Origin: Mucilaginibacter aquaedulcis
GTDB lineage: Bacteria > Bacteroidota > Bacteroidia > Sphingobacteriales > Sphingobacteriaceae
Direction of reading: 5' to 3'
Length of the DNA: 64,000 nucleotides
Assembly: GCF_030409325.1 (NCBI RefSeq)
Contig: NZ_JAUFPR010000002.1
Coordinates: forward strand, 1 to 64,000
Below are positions 7,593 through 15,839 of the stretch, piece by piece. The notes beneath the pieces are model-generated. The model saw nothing but the letters and a program-made list of their open reading frames with translations, was not told where the DNA came from and searched no databases. Position 1 is the first letter of the stretch; every line of letters begins with the position of its first letter. Both the position numbers and the translations under genes were made by a program.

Positions 7593-9206
7593 ATGTCAAC
7601 AGAAATTCATTCCGAAGATATAAAAACACAACAGCAGGCGTCCGGCCGGGATCAGGCTGCTGCACCGGTTGTCAATGAGCAGCCGGTGAAAATATGGAAG
7701 CCCTATCAAAAAGTACTTTTTCGTATTGCATTTGTATTTTTTGTATTAATGAGCATCCCCATGACCGGCGAGTGGTATAAAAACCTTGTTGGCATTAACT
7801 GGCTGCATCTGCATTACCGCGATCTGTATGATATTGCACGTTTTCAGCCATCGTTGGTAAGATTTCAGACTCCTGCCTATTATTTAATGGGTTATGCCGA
7901 TTGGCTGGCTGTATTGGGCATTGGCATTGTTGGCGGTTTAGTATGGACAGCTATTGACCGTGGCAAAACTAAAAATTACCAAACGCTGTATTACTGGCTA
8001 AGGGTAATTGTAAGGTATAGGGCCGGTATAGGCATCATCGGTTTTGGTTTTACCAAGCTGTTTCCTGTGCAATTGCCTTACCCCTCGTTGGGACTGTTAA
8101 ATACTAACTTTGGTGATCTTACTGCTCAGAAAATCTATTGGTTATCTATAGGTATAGTACCTTGGTACCAGGTGTTTGCGGGTGTGGTTGAGGTGCTGGC
8201 GGGAGCACTGTTATTTTTTAGGAAAACCACTTTATTGGGAGCAATACTGCTGTTTGGCGCTTTAGGAGATATTACCTTCGTCAATTTCTCCTATGATGGT
8301 GGTGTGCATGTGTACGCGTCATACTTTGTACTATTTGCTGCTTTCTTAATGATTTATGATGTACCTAAATTATATAATCTGCTAATATTAGAGCGATATA
8401 CCGTATCAAATAATTTTTATCCGGTTATCTCCCAAAAATGGTTAAAATACACCCGTGTTACTTTAAAGGTTGCTACAATCTGGATATTTCTGGTAGTGCT
8501 GTTTTATATTCAATACATCAACTTCAAGTATGATCCGTACAAACAGCCGGCTGCAAAAGGAGTGAAGGAGTTAAGGGGAAATTATAATGTAACCACCTTC
8601 AAGATCAATAATCAGGAAATCCCTTATTCGCCACTGGATTCTGTAAGATGGAGTGAAGCCACGTTTGAAAACTGGTCGACCCTGACTTTTAAAGTGAACA
8701 AACCAGTACCACTTGACTTATCGAACGGAGGCGGTTCGCCTATGCGTGATATTAACCGAACTTTTGAGTTAACCGGTGTGGCAGGAGGCCAACGGGTGTT
8801 CTATTACCAGGCAGATACAGTAAATCATGTACTTTATCTGCAGGATAAATACGTAGCGGCTAACAGAAGAAACAAAGGTAAAAGCGCAAAGCAGGAAGCC
8901 AAAGGTAAAAAGAGTAAAGGCGATAAAAAAGACTGGATACCTAAGGAAGCACTTGCCCATATCCAGGATGAGTATGCATCTATCGACCCGGTAGCACGCT
9001 CAACACGCCGTGAAAGAGGTATTCCAGAAGAACTGAAAGATAAGCGTAAGCGAAACCACATGATACTGAACTATAGTACTACAGATGGTAACCACATTGT
9101 TTTAACCGGCGTTAATGAACGCAAGGATTCCATCTATGTTGTACTCGATAAAGTAAACAGGCAATATGCTTTAAAAGATAGTAAATTGCAGGCAGGCAAG
9201 TATTAA
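7593..9206 (+). CDS. DoxX-like multi-pass membrane protein, second of a tandem pair
   Basis: 537 aa from ATG 7593 (25 nt after the previous stop); an upstream in-frame start at 7539 would overlap the previous gene and adds no conserved sequence. It is a clear paralogue of the preceding protein: INWLHL, DWLAVLGIGI, YYWLRVIVRYRAGIGIIGFG, VEVLAGALLFFRK and the C-terminal Y(N/D)V...FK(I/V)N domain all align. The difference is a hydrophilic N-terminal extension and a Lys/Arg-rich insertion of roughly 70 residues in the C-terminal soluble domain (around KSAKQEAKGKKSKGDKKD). The pair may form a heteromer in the inner membrane that passes electrons to quinone. Function inferred from neighbours only. 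Confidence 0.65.
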   Translation: MSTEIHSEDIKTQQQASGRDQAAAPVVNEQPVKIWKPYQKVLFRIAFVFFVLMSIPMTGEWYKNLVGINWLHLHYRDLYDIARFQPSLVRFQTPAYYLMGYADWLAVLGIGIVGGLVWTAIDRGKTKNYQTLYYWLRVIVRYRAGIGIIGFGFTKLFPVQLPYPSLGLLNTNFGDLTAQKIYWLSIGIVPWYQVFAGVVEVLAGALLFFRKTTLLGAILLFGALGDITFVNFSYDGGVHVYASYFVLFAAFLMIYDVPKLYNLLILERYTVSNNFYPVISQKWLKYTRVTLKVATIWIFLVVLFYIQYINFKYDPYKQPAAKGVKELRGNYNVTTFKINNQEIPYSPLDSVRWSEATFENWSTLTFKVNKPVPLDLSNGGGSPMRDINRTFELTGVAGGQRVFYYQADTVNHVLYLQDKYVAANRRNKGKSAKQEAKGKKSKGDKKDWIPKEALAHIQDEYASIDPVARSTRRERGIPEELKDKRKRNHMILNYSTTDGNHIVLTGVNERKDSIYVVLDKVNRQYALKDSKLQAGKY

Positions 9207-9249
9207 TGCCGCCAATTGATTTAGCCACCAAAATCATCTTATATAAATT

Positions 9250-10503
9250 ATGTCATCCACCAAAAAATTAACCTTACACGAGGATTGGGCCGTTGTTATT
9301 CTTGGCTCGCTGATTATTCTGCTAAGTATCGGCGGCCTGATACTATCTGTCCCGGTATTCAGCTGGAGCAATTCAGAACAACTTTTTTCAAATGTTTTTA
9401 AAGCAGGAAACCTGGCCAACATTGGCATTCAGTTCCTGTTTGTTTTTGTAATAGCTGCTATCGGGTCTTTGCTGATGGGCAAACCGGTAAAAAACTTCTT
9501 AGTAATGTTTCCGGTTGTTTATGTGCTTACCATTTTAGCACTTATTATTGCCGGGAACAAGCAAATAAAATATTATGGTTTAGAAGCGGTAATATTCAGC
9601 CTGGTTATAGGCCTACTTATCGGTAACTTTTTTAAACTGCCTGATTGGTTTAAATCGGCCTTATCAACCGAACTTTATGTAAAAATAGGTCTGGTATTGT
9701 TGGGCACCAGTGTTATTTTCTCTGATATATTAAAGGCGGGTTCGCTGGGGTTGATACAAGCCTTGTTGGTAGTTACCTCGGTTTGGTACTTTGCCTTTTG
9801 GGTATGTAAAAAACTGAAGGTTGATGATGAAATAGCCATGATGATATCAAGCGCGGTATCTATTTGCGGTGTGTCTGCAGCTATTGCAACCGCTGGTGCT
9901 ATTAAAGGCGATTCTAAAAAACTATCTTACGTAATATCCATGGTGCTTATTACTGCTGTCCCCATGATGATATTCATGCCTATGATTGCTCATTACTTTC
10001 ACTTTTCGCAAGAGGTAACAGGTGCCTGGCTGGGTGGGAGTATTGATACAACAGGCGCTGTAGTGGCCTCTGGTTCTTTAGTGGGCGAGATTGCTTTGAA
10101 AATAAGCACGATAGTTAAGTTCTCTCAAAACGTACTTTTAGGTTTGGCTGCATTTGCCATCTCTATCTATTGGACATACACCAAGCACCCGGCCGGCAGC
10201 GACCCTGATAAAAAGCCTACCCTGAAGGTAATCTGGGAGCGTTTTCCAAAATTTGTACTGGGTTTTATAGGGGCATCGTTATTATTCTCCTTCTTTATTT
10301 CGGCAGAAACCGGTGCTCATGTTAAGGATAGCCTTAAAAATTTACAGGGCTTATGGTTCGCGCTGGCTTTCACCAGCATTGGGTTAGAAACCAACTTTAA
10401 GGAATTATTTGGCGAGAACAGCAAAAAGCCACTGTACGCGTTTTTGATAGCTCAAACCTTTAATATTTTTATTACGCTGGCTATCGCCTTTGTTTTATTC
10501 TGA
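9250..10503 (+). CDS. YeiH/UPF0324-family putative sulfate exporter
   Basis: A 417-aa polytopic inner-membrane protein with about ten hydrophobic segments. The family core is present: KIGLVLLGTSVIFSDILKAG, then DDEIAMMISSAVSICGVSAA and a run matching the YeiH family (SYVISMVLITAVPMM), then GGSIDTTGAVVASGSLVG. Family members are annotated as putative sulfate exporters, mostly from association with taurine, sulfoacetate or sulfite metabolism. Here it lies directly upstream of the cytochrome c and SoxC-like dehydrogenase, so export of the sulfate made from sulfite is a natural inference. It lies 43 nt after the second DoxX-like gene and 12 nt before the cytochrome gene. Confidence 0.85.
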   Translation: MSSTKKLTLHEDWAVVILGSLIILLSIGGLILSVPVFSWSNSEQLFSNVFKAGNLANIGIQFLFVFVIAAIGSLLMGKPVKNFLVMFPVVYVLTILALIIAGNKQIKYYGLEAVIFSLVIGLLIGNFFKLPDWFKSALSTELYVKIGLVLLGTSVIFSDILKAGSLGLIQALLVVTSVWYFAFWVCKKLKVDDEIAMMISSAVSICGVSAAIATAGAIKGDSKKLSYVISMVLITAVPMMIFMPMIAHYFHFSQEVTGAWLGGSIDTTGAVVASGSLVGEIALKISTIVKFSQNVLLGLAAFAISIYWTYTKHPAGSDPDKKPTLKVIWERFPKFVLGFIGASLLFSFFISAETGAHVKDSLKNLQGLWFALAFTSIGLETNFKELFGENSKKPLYAFLIAQTFNIFITLAIAFVLF

Positions 10504-10515
10504 TAGTATCAATAA

Positions 10516-11133
10516 ATGCCCCAGCCATTCAACATAACTAATAAATATGCAGCCATTGCTACAGGCTTGCTTATTGTATTGGTGCTTGGGGCCTATAGTT
10601 ATAATGGAGAAGCAGGGAAACCTGCTTCTCTAACTAATACTGATACCGTCAAATGGCCTGCCAGTTTTGGTTTCGGCAAAACTGCTACACCGCAACAAAT
10701 TGCCACACAGGATATTGATGTACGCCCCGACGGACTTGGCCTGCCTGTAGGCTCGGGTACTGTAGCACAAGGTAAAGCTATTTATGCTCTTAAATGTATT
10801 GCCTGCCATGGCTCTGCCGAAAAAGTTGTTGCGGGAGCTAAATTACCAGCGCCCGTCCTGGTGAGTGATAGCGCATCAAAAGTAAAGGCAATAGGTAATT
10901 ATTGGCCTTATGCCAGTACGGTATTTGATTATATCCGTCGGTCAATGCCTTATAACTTACCCGGCTCATTAACAAATAATGAGGTATATGACTTAACGGC
11001 CTATCTCTTAAATGCGAACAAGATCATTAAGCCAGATGCCGTGCTTAATGCGCAAACACTACCGAAAGTCGTAATGCCTGCTCAAAAATTATTTATTACC
11101 GACGACAGAAAGGATGGCCCCGAAATACGCTGA
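10516..11133 (+). CDS. membrane-anchored monoheme cytochrome c, partner of the sulfite dehydrogenase
   Basis: 205 aa. Seen: one N-terminal hydrophobic segment (about 11-29) acting as signal or membrane anchor, and one heme-c site CIACH (Cys94, Cys97, His98) inside a class-I cytochrome c fold; a later Met in RRSMPYNLPGSLT is a likely axial ligand. Known: SoxCD and SorAB pair a molybdopterin subunit with a cytochrome c subunit. This one is shorter than classical two-domain SoxD and resembles the C-terminal SoxD/SorB-type domain. Its TGA stop (11131-11133) is one base before the ATG of the Mo subunit, so the two are translationally coupled. It would take electrons from sulfite oxidation toward the respiratory chain. 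Confidence 0.85.
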   Translation: MPQPFNITNKYAAIATGLLIVLVLGAYSYNGEAGKPASLTNTDTVKWPASFGFGKTATPQQIATQDIDVRPDGLGLPVGSGTVAQGKAIYALKCIACHGSAEKVVAGAKLPAPVLVSDSASKVKAIGNYWPYASTVFDYIRRSMPYNLPGSLTNNEVYDLTAYLLNANKIIKPDAVLNAQTLPKVVMPAQKLFITDDRKDGPEIR

Positions 11134-11134
11134 T

Positions 11135-12397
11135 ATGGAAAAGACTGAAAAGGATAGTAACCATGATGAGCCGCTTATCAATAAAAAAATAAGCAGGAGA
11201 TTGTTATTGGGTGGTGCTGCAACTACAGCGATAGTAGCCATGCAATCCTCATTGGGGAAATGGATTCAGGTGGCGGCTCAGCAACCCATCATAAAAGCAG
11301 ATGATCCAACCAAAAGGATAGGACCGGGGCCCAGTGTTGTGGGTAAACGATCACCTTTTGAGCAGCCGGTTCGTATTAAATCAGATACTTCTTCACGTAC
11401 GCCGCTACAGGATCTGTATAGTTCGCTCACACCTTCCGATCTGCATTACGAGCGTCATCATGCAGGTGTTCCGTTGATCAACCCGGATAAATACGAATTG
11501 CTGATACATGGTATGGTTGATAAACCCATGGTATTTTCACTGAGCGACTTAAAAAGGTTCCCGTCTGTAACACGCACTTGTTTTTTAGAATGTTCAGGTA
11601 ATTTCAGAACGGGGAAAGAGAACATGACCCCGCAGGAAATATGCGGGCTAACCAGCCAAAGTGAATGGACAGGTGTAATGTTATCTACATTATTTAGGGA
11701 GATAGGTGTGCAGCCTAAAGCCACCTGGTTTTTAGCAGAAGGTTCGGATGCCGCTGTCATGACCCGTAGTATTCCGGTTAAAAAAGGTTTTGATGACGCT
11801 ATGATCGTTTACGCCCAAAATGGCGAGGCCATTCGTCCGGAACAGGGATATCCCGCAAGGTTACTTTTACCTGGCTGGGAGGGTAATACCTGTGTAAAAT
11901 GGATCAGAAGAATTGAGCTGGCTGATGAACCCTTTATGACCCGTGAGGAAACATCTAAATATACCTACCCGGTTAAAGACAGGATACGGCAGTTTAGCTT
12001 TGAAATGGATGCCCGCTCTATTATTACTTATCCCTCATACCCCGGCCATTTAGAACGCGGATGGGTAGAGATAAGGGGTATTGCCTGGACAGGCCGTGGC
12101 AAAGTTGTGCGGGTTGAAGTCAGTACAGATGCCGGTAAAACATGGAACCCTGCCCGCTTACAGGAACCTGTTTTGGATAAGGCGCATACTTATTTCAGAT
12201 ATCTATGGCAATGGAATGGTTCCGAAACCGAAATTATGAGCCGTGCCATAGATGAAACAAATTACACTCAACCCACGCTTAGCCAACTGGTTGAAGCACG
12301 AGGAGCTGACATTGGTGGTTATCACATGAATCCTATCACCGCCTGGCAGATAAAACAAGATGGCAGGGTTTTATTTAAACCCGAAAGTTGGAAATAA
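11135..12397 (+). CDS. soxC: SoxC/SorA-like sulfite dehydrogenase, molybdopterin subunit
   Basis: 420 aa from ATG 11135; an alternative in-frame ATG at 11114 would overlap the cytochrome gene. Seen: a Tat signal (ISRRLLLGG, Arg21-Arg22), as expected for a cofactor-loaded exported enzyme; the SoxC-type stretches TPLQDLYSSLTPSDLHYERH and LLIHGMVDKPMVFSLSDLKR; and the Mo-binding cysteine in LECSGN (Cys153). The C-terminal half is the Mo-co dimerisation domain (VRVEVSTDAGKTW). Known family reaction: sulfite + H2O to sulfate, electrons to cytochrome c (SorA), or oxidation of SoxY-bound sulfane sulfur (SoxC). No soxYZ, soxXA or soxB is in the window, so free sulfite is the more likely substrate. 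The symbol follows sequence resemblance and is not proof of Sox pathway membership. Confidence 0.88.
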   Translation: MEKTEKDSNHDEPLINKKISRRLLLGGAATTAIVAMQSSLGKWIQVAAQQPIIKADDPTKRIGPGPSVVGKRSPFEQPVRIKSDTSSRTPLQDLYSSLTPSDLHYERHHAGVPLINPDKYELLIHGMVDKPMVFSLSDLKRFPSVTRTCFLECSGNFRTGKENMTPQEICGLTSQSEWTGVMLSTLFREIGVQPKATWFLAEGSDAAVMTRSIPVKKGFDDAMIVYAQNGEAIRPEQGYPARLLLPGWEGNTCVKWIRRIELADEPFMTREETSKYTYPVKDRIRQFSFEMDARSIITYPSYPGHLERGWVEIRGIAWTGRGKVVRVEVSTDAGKTWNPARLQEPVLDKAHTYFRYLWQWNGSETEIMSRAIDETNYTQPTLSQLVEARGADIGGYHMNPITAWQIKQDGRVLFKPESWK

Positions 12398-12408
12398 ACA
12401 TTAGATTT

Positions 12409-12441
12409 AAACAAGGCCCACTAAAGGGTTGTGCCTTAGTT
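12409..12441. terminator. weak bidirectional terminator between convergent genes
   Basis: AAGGC (12413-12417) pairs with GCCTT (12433-12437), flanked by AAAC and GTTT-type sequence that can extend the stem with a bulge. It lies between the end of the SoxC operon and the end of the convergent CHC2 gene, overlapping the latter's stop codon. The stem is short, so this is tentative. Confidence 0.35.
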
Positions 12442-12705
12442 TCCAAACTTTGCCAGTTGCTGTATAGCTTCTTCCCTGGTTTTGTTTTGGAGATACATGA
12501 TAAACTCTATCGGGCCGCCATCTTTACCACAGCCAAAGCATTTAAAAATATTCTTTTCGGGTGATAACATGAAGGAAGTACCCTGATCGGCGTGAAACGG
12601 ACAGCGTCCTTTTAAGTTTCTGCGGCTTTCTACCAGTAAAATATATTTTGAGGCGATCTTAAGCAAATCAGCTCCGTTTAAGGAATACGTTTGATCAGTT
12701 AGCAT
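12436..12705 (-). CDS. stand-alone CHC2 zinc-finger protein (DnaG-type zinc-binding domain)
   Basis: 89 aa. Seen: zinc ligands Cys35, His38, Cys56 and Cys59 in CPFH...CFGCG, followed by KDGGPIEFIMYLQN, matching the zinc-binding domain of DnaG primase, which recognises template DNA. The protein ends right after this domain. There is no RNA-polymerase (TOPRIM) domain and no neighbouring primase fragment, so it is either a separate small DNA-binding protein or the surviving part of a larger gene. Its reading frame is intact and it has its own ATG. Related lone CHC2 proteins are common in Bacteroidota mobile elements, but nothing else mobile is visible here. Confidence 0.85.
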   Translation of the reverse strand: MLTDQTYSLNGADLLKIASKYILLVESRRNLKGRCPFHADQGTSFMLSPEKNIFKCFGCGKDGGPIEFIMYLQNKTREEAIQQLAKFGN

Positions 12706-12784
12706 AGAATAACAAAACCTGTTTTAGAAGGTCGCAAAAATACATTTTCACTCATTCCGGTTAATAGCCAAAAGGAGAATTGTT

Positions 12785-12828
12785 GAAAAAAATAATGACC
12801 AATAGATACAGACATCTATTGGTCATTA
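12785..12828 (-). terminator. intrinsic terminator after the gamma-glutamyltransferase gene
   Basis: A 15-bp perfect inverted repeat, TAATGACCAATAGAT (12793-12807) with its complement at 12814-12828, around a 6-nt loop. On the - strand it is followed by a T-rich run (the A run at 12786-12792 on the + strand). It lies 20 nt past the stop of the gene at 12849. Confidence 0.85.
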
Positions 12829-12848
12829 AAACATTTTTATTGATCAGA

Positions 12849-14732
12849 TTACCAGCCTATTCCATAATCTTCACCATGATTACTTGAACCCCCCTGAAAA
12901 CTGCCATGTTTCCAGTCGAAATAAATGGCATTGATAGGGCCGCTTGTTCTGTCCTCAAAACTTAATTTATACCCCATTTTTTTAAGCTCGTCCCTTACTG
13001 GTTCTTTAGTATTGCTGTTTAGTAATATCTGACCTGGTTTGGGTTCACGGTCGGCAGTTTTAGTTCCGCCTAATGAAAGCCATAATTGGTTGGTATTAAA
13101 GTTTGGTGCTTCGGTAGCCTTTTGTACGGTCATTCCAAATTCAGTTACGTTTAAAAAGAACTGTATCAGGTTTTGATCCTGCGTGTCGCCGCCCTGTACC
13201 GCTGCTGACCAAAGTGGCTTGCCGTCTTTTAAAAATAGTGATGGCGAAAGCGTAACTCTCGGTCTTTTGCCAGGTGCCACAACGTTAAAAGGATTCAATG
13301 CCGAATCAAGAACAAAGCTTTGCATACGCTGACTCATCCCTACACCCGTATTACCTGCAATGCAGGCAGGTAACCAACCACCACTCGGAGTAACAGAAAC
13401 AACCCAACCGTCTTTATCGGCTGCTTCTATTGAAGTAGTACCTCTCCATAAGCGGTCGTGGTAAAGATCTTCAGGAGTATTTACTTTTCCCAAGTCATGT
13501 TTGGGGGCAAAGTTCCTTTTAGTGGTATCCATCTCAAAACCTCTTTCCTTTAAAAGTTTTATATAAGGGTTTTGCTTACCCTCAAACGGATAAGGATCAC
13601 CGGGACCGATGTGCTGGTCATTCTGATCATACTGAATAAGTACCGCTCTTTGTTTAGCATAGGCTTTACTGAGCAATCCTTTTATTGGTTCATTCGGGTT
13701 GGCATAAGGATCGCCATAATAAAAATCACGGTCGGCAAAGGAAAGGTTCATAGCCTGGTAAAGTGTATGGATATACTTTGCACTATTATATCCCATGGCT
13801 TTGAGGTCAAAATTTTCCAGTATGTTCAAAGCCTGTAACATTACCGGGCCCTGTGTCCATTGCTGTAATTTATAAACATCGATCCCTTTATAATTTATAG
13901 TTAATGGTGCTTCTTCAATCGGTTTCCATTTGGCAAGGTCTTGCATGGTGATCAGTCCGCCTTGTTCCTGGCAGCCACGTACAAATTCTTTGGCAATGTC
14001 GCCTTTGTAAAAGCAGTCATAGGCAGCAATTAAAGCCTGCTCACGGCTTTTTCCTTTTTTTAGCGCGGCTTTTTCGGCATCAACCATTTTGGTAAGCGTT
14101 TGCAAAAGGTCTTTCTGAACAAATATCTCTCCCGCTTCAGGAGCTTCACGTTGCTCACCCAAATGAGTAAGGAATATTTTTTTGCTGTATGGCCATTGTT
14201 TCAGCATTGCTTTGCCTCGTTCAATGGTATTGGCAGCCTGCGCCTCAATTGCATAACCTGCTGCCATATGCATGGCTGGTGCAAGCACTTCGCCAAGGCT
14301 TTTGGTGCCGTAGTGTATAAGCATATATATAAGTCCGCCCGGTGTGCCGGGTGTTGTTGCAGCTAAAGGCCCGTATTCAGGTGGGAAGTTATAGCCCTTA
14401 CTTTTAAAAAAGGCTACAGTAGCGCCGGTAGGCGCCACGCCCATTGCATTAATAGCAATTACTTTATGTGTTTTAGGGTTATAAATCAGTGCCTGGGTTT
14501 CACCGCCCCAGCTTAAGGTATCCCACATAGTACAGGTAGCGGCAAGCATAGCACACGCAGCATCTACCGCATTGCCTCCCTGCTGAAAGATCATGGCACC
14601 GGCTGTTGCTGCCATAGGTTTACCGGTAACAGCCATCCAGTTGCTACCATATATCATGGGTTTTTGAGTTTGCTGTGCCGATGCAGACAAACCCAATACA
14701 AATAGAAAAAGCAAGGTGTATAAGTGTTTCAT
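12849..14732 (-). CDS. ggt: secreted gamma-glutamyltransferase
   Basis: 627 aa from ATG 14732 (a GTG two codons upstream is a weaker option). The enzyme hydrolyses or transfers the gamma-glutamyl group of glutathione and related peptides and self-cleaves at a Thr. Seen: signal peptide ending SASAQ; large-subunit motifs GGNAVDAACAMLAA, GVAPTGA and TPGTPGGL; autoprocessing site RGTTSIEAADKDG with the likely nucleophile Thr432 in this numbering; small-subunit motifs SVTPSGGW and GNTGVGMSQRM. Most family members have TTH at the cleavage site; here the third residue is Ser. Divergent from the DUF5996 gene and convergent with the sulfur operon side. Secreted GGT releases Cys-Gly from glutathione, which would fit the neighbouring cysteine/sulfite theme, but that link is inference. 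Confidence 0.92.
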   Translation of the reverse strand: MKHLYTLLFLFVLGLSASAQQTQKPMIYGSNWMAVTGKPMAATAGAMIFQQGGNAVDAACAMLAATCTMWDTLSWGGETQALIYNPKTHKVIAINAMGVAPTGATVAFFKSKGYNFPPEYGPLAATTPGTPGGLIYMLIHYGTKSLGEVLAPAMHMAAGYAIEAQAANTIERGKAMLKQWPYSKKIFLTHLGEQREAPEAGEIFVQKDLLQTLTKMVDAEKAALKKGKSREQALIAAYDCFYKGDIAKEFVRGCQEQGGLITMQDLAKWKPIEEAPLTINYKGIDVYKLQQWTQGPVMLQALNILENFDLKAMGYNSAKYIHTLYQAMNLSFADRDFYYGDPYANPNEPIKGLLSKAYAKQRAVLIQYDQNDQHIGPGDPYPFEGKQNPYIKLLKERGFEMDTTKRNFAPKHDLGKVNTPEDLYHDRLWRGTTSIEAADKDGWVVSVTPSGGWLPACIAGNTGVGMSQRMQSFVLDSALNPFNVVAPGKRPRVTLSPSLFLKDGKPLWSAAVQGGDTQDQNLIQFFLNVTEFGMTVQKATEAPNFNTNQLWLSLGGTKTADREPKPGQILLNSNTKEPVRDELKKMGYKLSFEDRTSGPINAIYFDWKHGSFQGGSSNHGEDYGIGW

Positions 14733-14797
14733 AAACACTAATGTAATAAAATTGAAGCAGGCAATGTTGTAAAATAAGTGTTACCGGGTTTTATGCA

Positions 14798-14825
14798 ATA
14801 AAAGCAATTACCACATTGCTTTTAT
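14798..14825. other. hairpin in the divergent ggt / DUF5996 promoter region
   Basis: ATAAAAGCAA (14798-14807) is exactly complementary to TTGCTTTTAT (14816-14825), with an 8-nt loop. It sits in the 177-nt space between the divergent genes. It could be an operator or a leader hairpin for either gene. No clear TAnnTTTG promoter was found on either strand here. Confidence 0.4.
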
Positions 14826-14909
14826 AACAGAAATAGTAAGATATTTATATGTGATTTATAAACCAAACAGTACGGGTTTTTAATGGTTAAACATATAAAA
14901 TAATTGTTT

Positions 14910-15827
14910 ATGAACTGGCCTGAACTCCGATACCAAGACTTAAAAGATACAGTGGCAACAGTACACCTGTGGACCCAAATTGTAGGCAAGATCAGGCTGG
15001 TAAAAATGCCCTGGTTAAACCATTCATGGCATGTTACGCTTTATGTTTCGCCCACGGGCCTAACAACCGGCAGTATTCCTTATGATGGTGGTTTGTTCCA
15101 GATTGATTTTGATTTTGTAAGCCATCAGTTAACCATTACTTCAAGTGCCGCGCCAAAGCAGCAAATGAGGCTTTATCAGCGCAGTGTTGCAAGTTTCTAT
15201 AAAGAGTTACTTGAAAAGCTGGCCATAATGAACATCAATGTTGAAATTTATGCCCGGCCAAATGAAATACCGGTAGCTATCCCGTTTGCAGAGGATGAAA
15301 CACATTTTATTTATGAACCTGAGCAAATTAACCTTTTTTGGCAGGCCTTAGTTAAAGCCGAAGCTGTTTTTACACTGTTCAGGGCAAAATTTTATGGTAA
15401 GTGCAGTCCGGTACATTTCTTTTGGGGAGGTTTTGACTTGGCGGTTACCCGCTTTTCGGGAAGGGAAGCACCCAAGCATCCGGGAGGAGCGCCCAATATG
15501 TCGTTAGAGGTGATGCAGGAGGCTTATTCGCATGAGGTAAGCAGCTGTGGCTTTTGGCCGGGCAGCGATAGCTTTCCTCATCCATCCTTTTATTCATACT
15601 GTTATCCTACACCTAATAACTTTAAAGATCAGCCGGTAATGCCGGAGCAGGCACAATATAATGAGGCCATTGGAGAGTTTATTCTTACTTATGATGATGT
15701 ACGTAAGGCTGCCGATCCGGAAAGCTCCCTTTTACAATTTCTGCAATCTACCTATGATGCAGCTGCAAATACAGGGAAATGGCCACGGAAGGCTTTGGAA
15801 TGTGATCTGTCGGGTCTTGAACCGTAA
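14910..15827 (+). CDS. DUF5996 family protein
   Basis: 305 aa from ATG 14910; a TTG two codons upstream extends the frame but is unlikely. The sequence fits DUF5996: it starts NWPELRYQDLKDTVATVHLW, contains VTLYVSPTGLTTGSIPYDGG and ends with HFFWGGFDLAVTRFSGR and an EVSSCGFWPG segment. There is no signal peptide or membrane segment, so it is cytoplasmic. No biochemical function is established for the family as far as I know. It lies 12 nt before the SMP-30-like gene, so the two are probably cotranscribed. Confidence 0.8.
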   Translation: MNWPELRYQDLKDTVATVHLWTQIVGKIRLVKMPWLNHSWHVTLYVSPTGLTTGSIPYDGGLFQIDFDFVSHQLTITSSAAPKQQMRLYQRSVASFYKELLEKLAIMNINVEIYARPNEIPVAIPFAEDETHFIYEPEQINLFWQALVKAEAVFTLFRAKFYGKCSPVHFFWGGFDLAVTRFSGREAPKHPGGAPNMSLEVMQEAYSHEVSSCGFWPGSDSFPHPSFYSYCYPTPNNFKDQPVMPEQAQYNEAIGEFILTYDDVRKAADPESSLLQFLQSTYDAAANTGKWPRKALECDLSGLEP

Positions 15828-15839
15828 ATAATTTTAATA

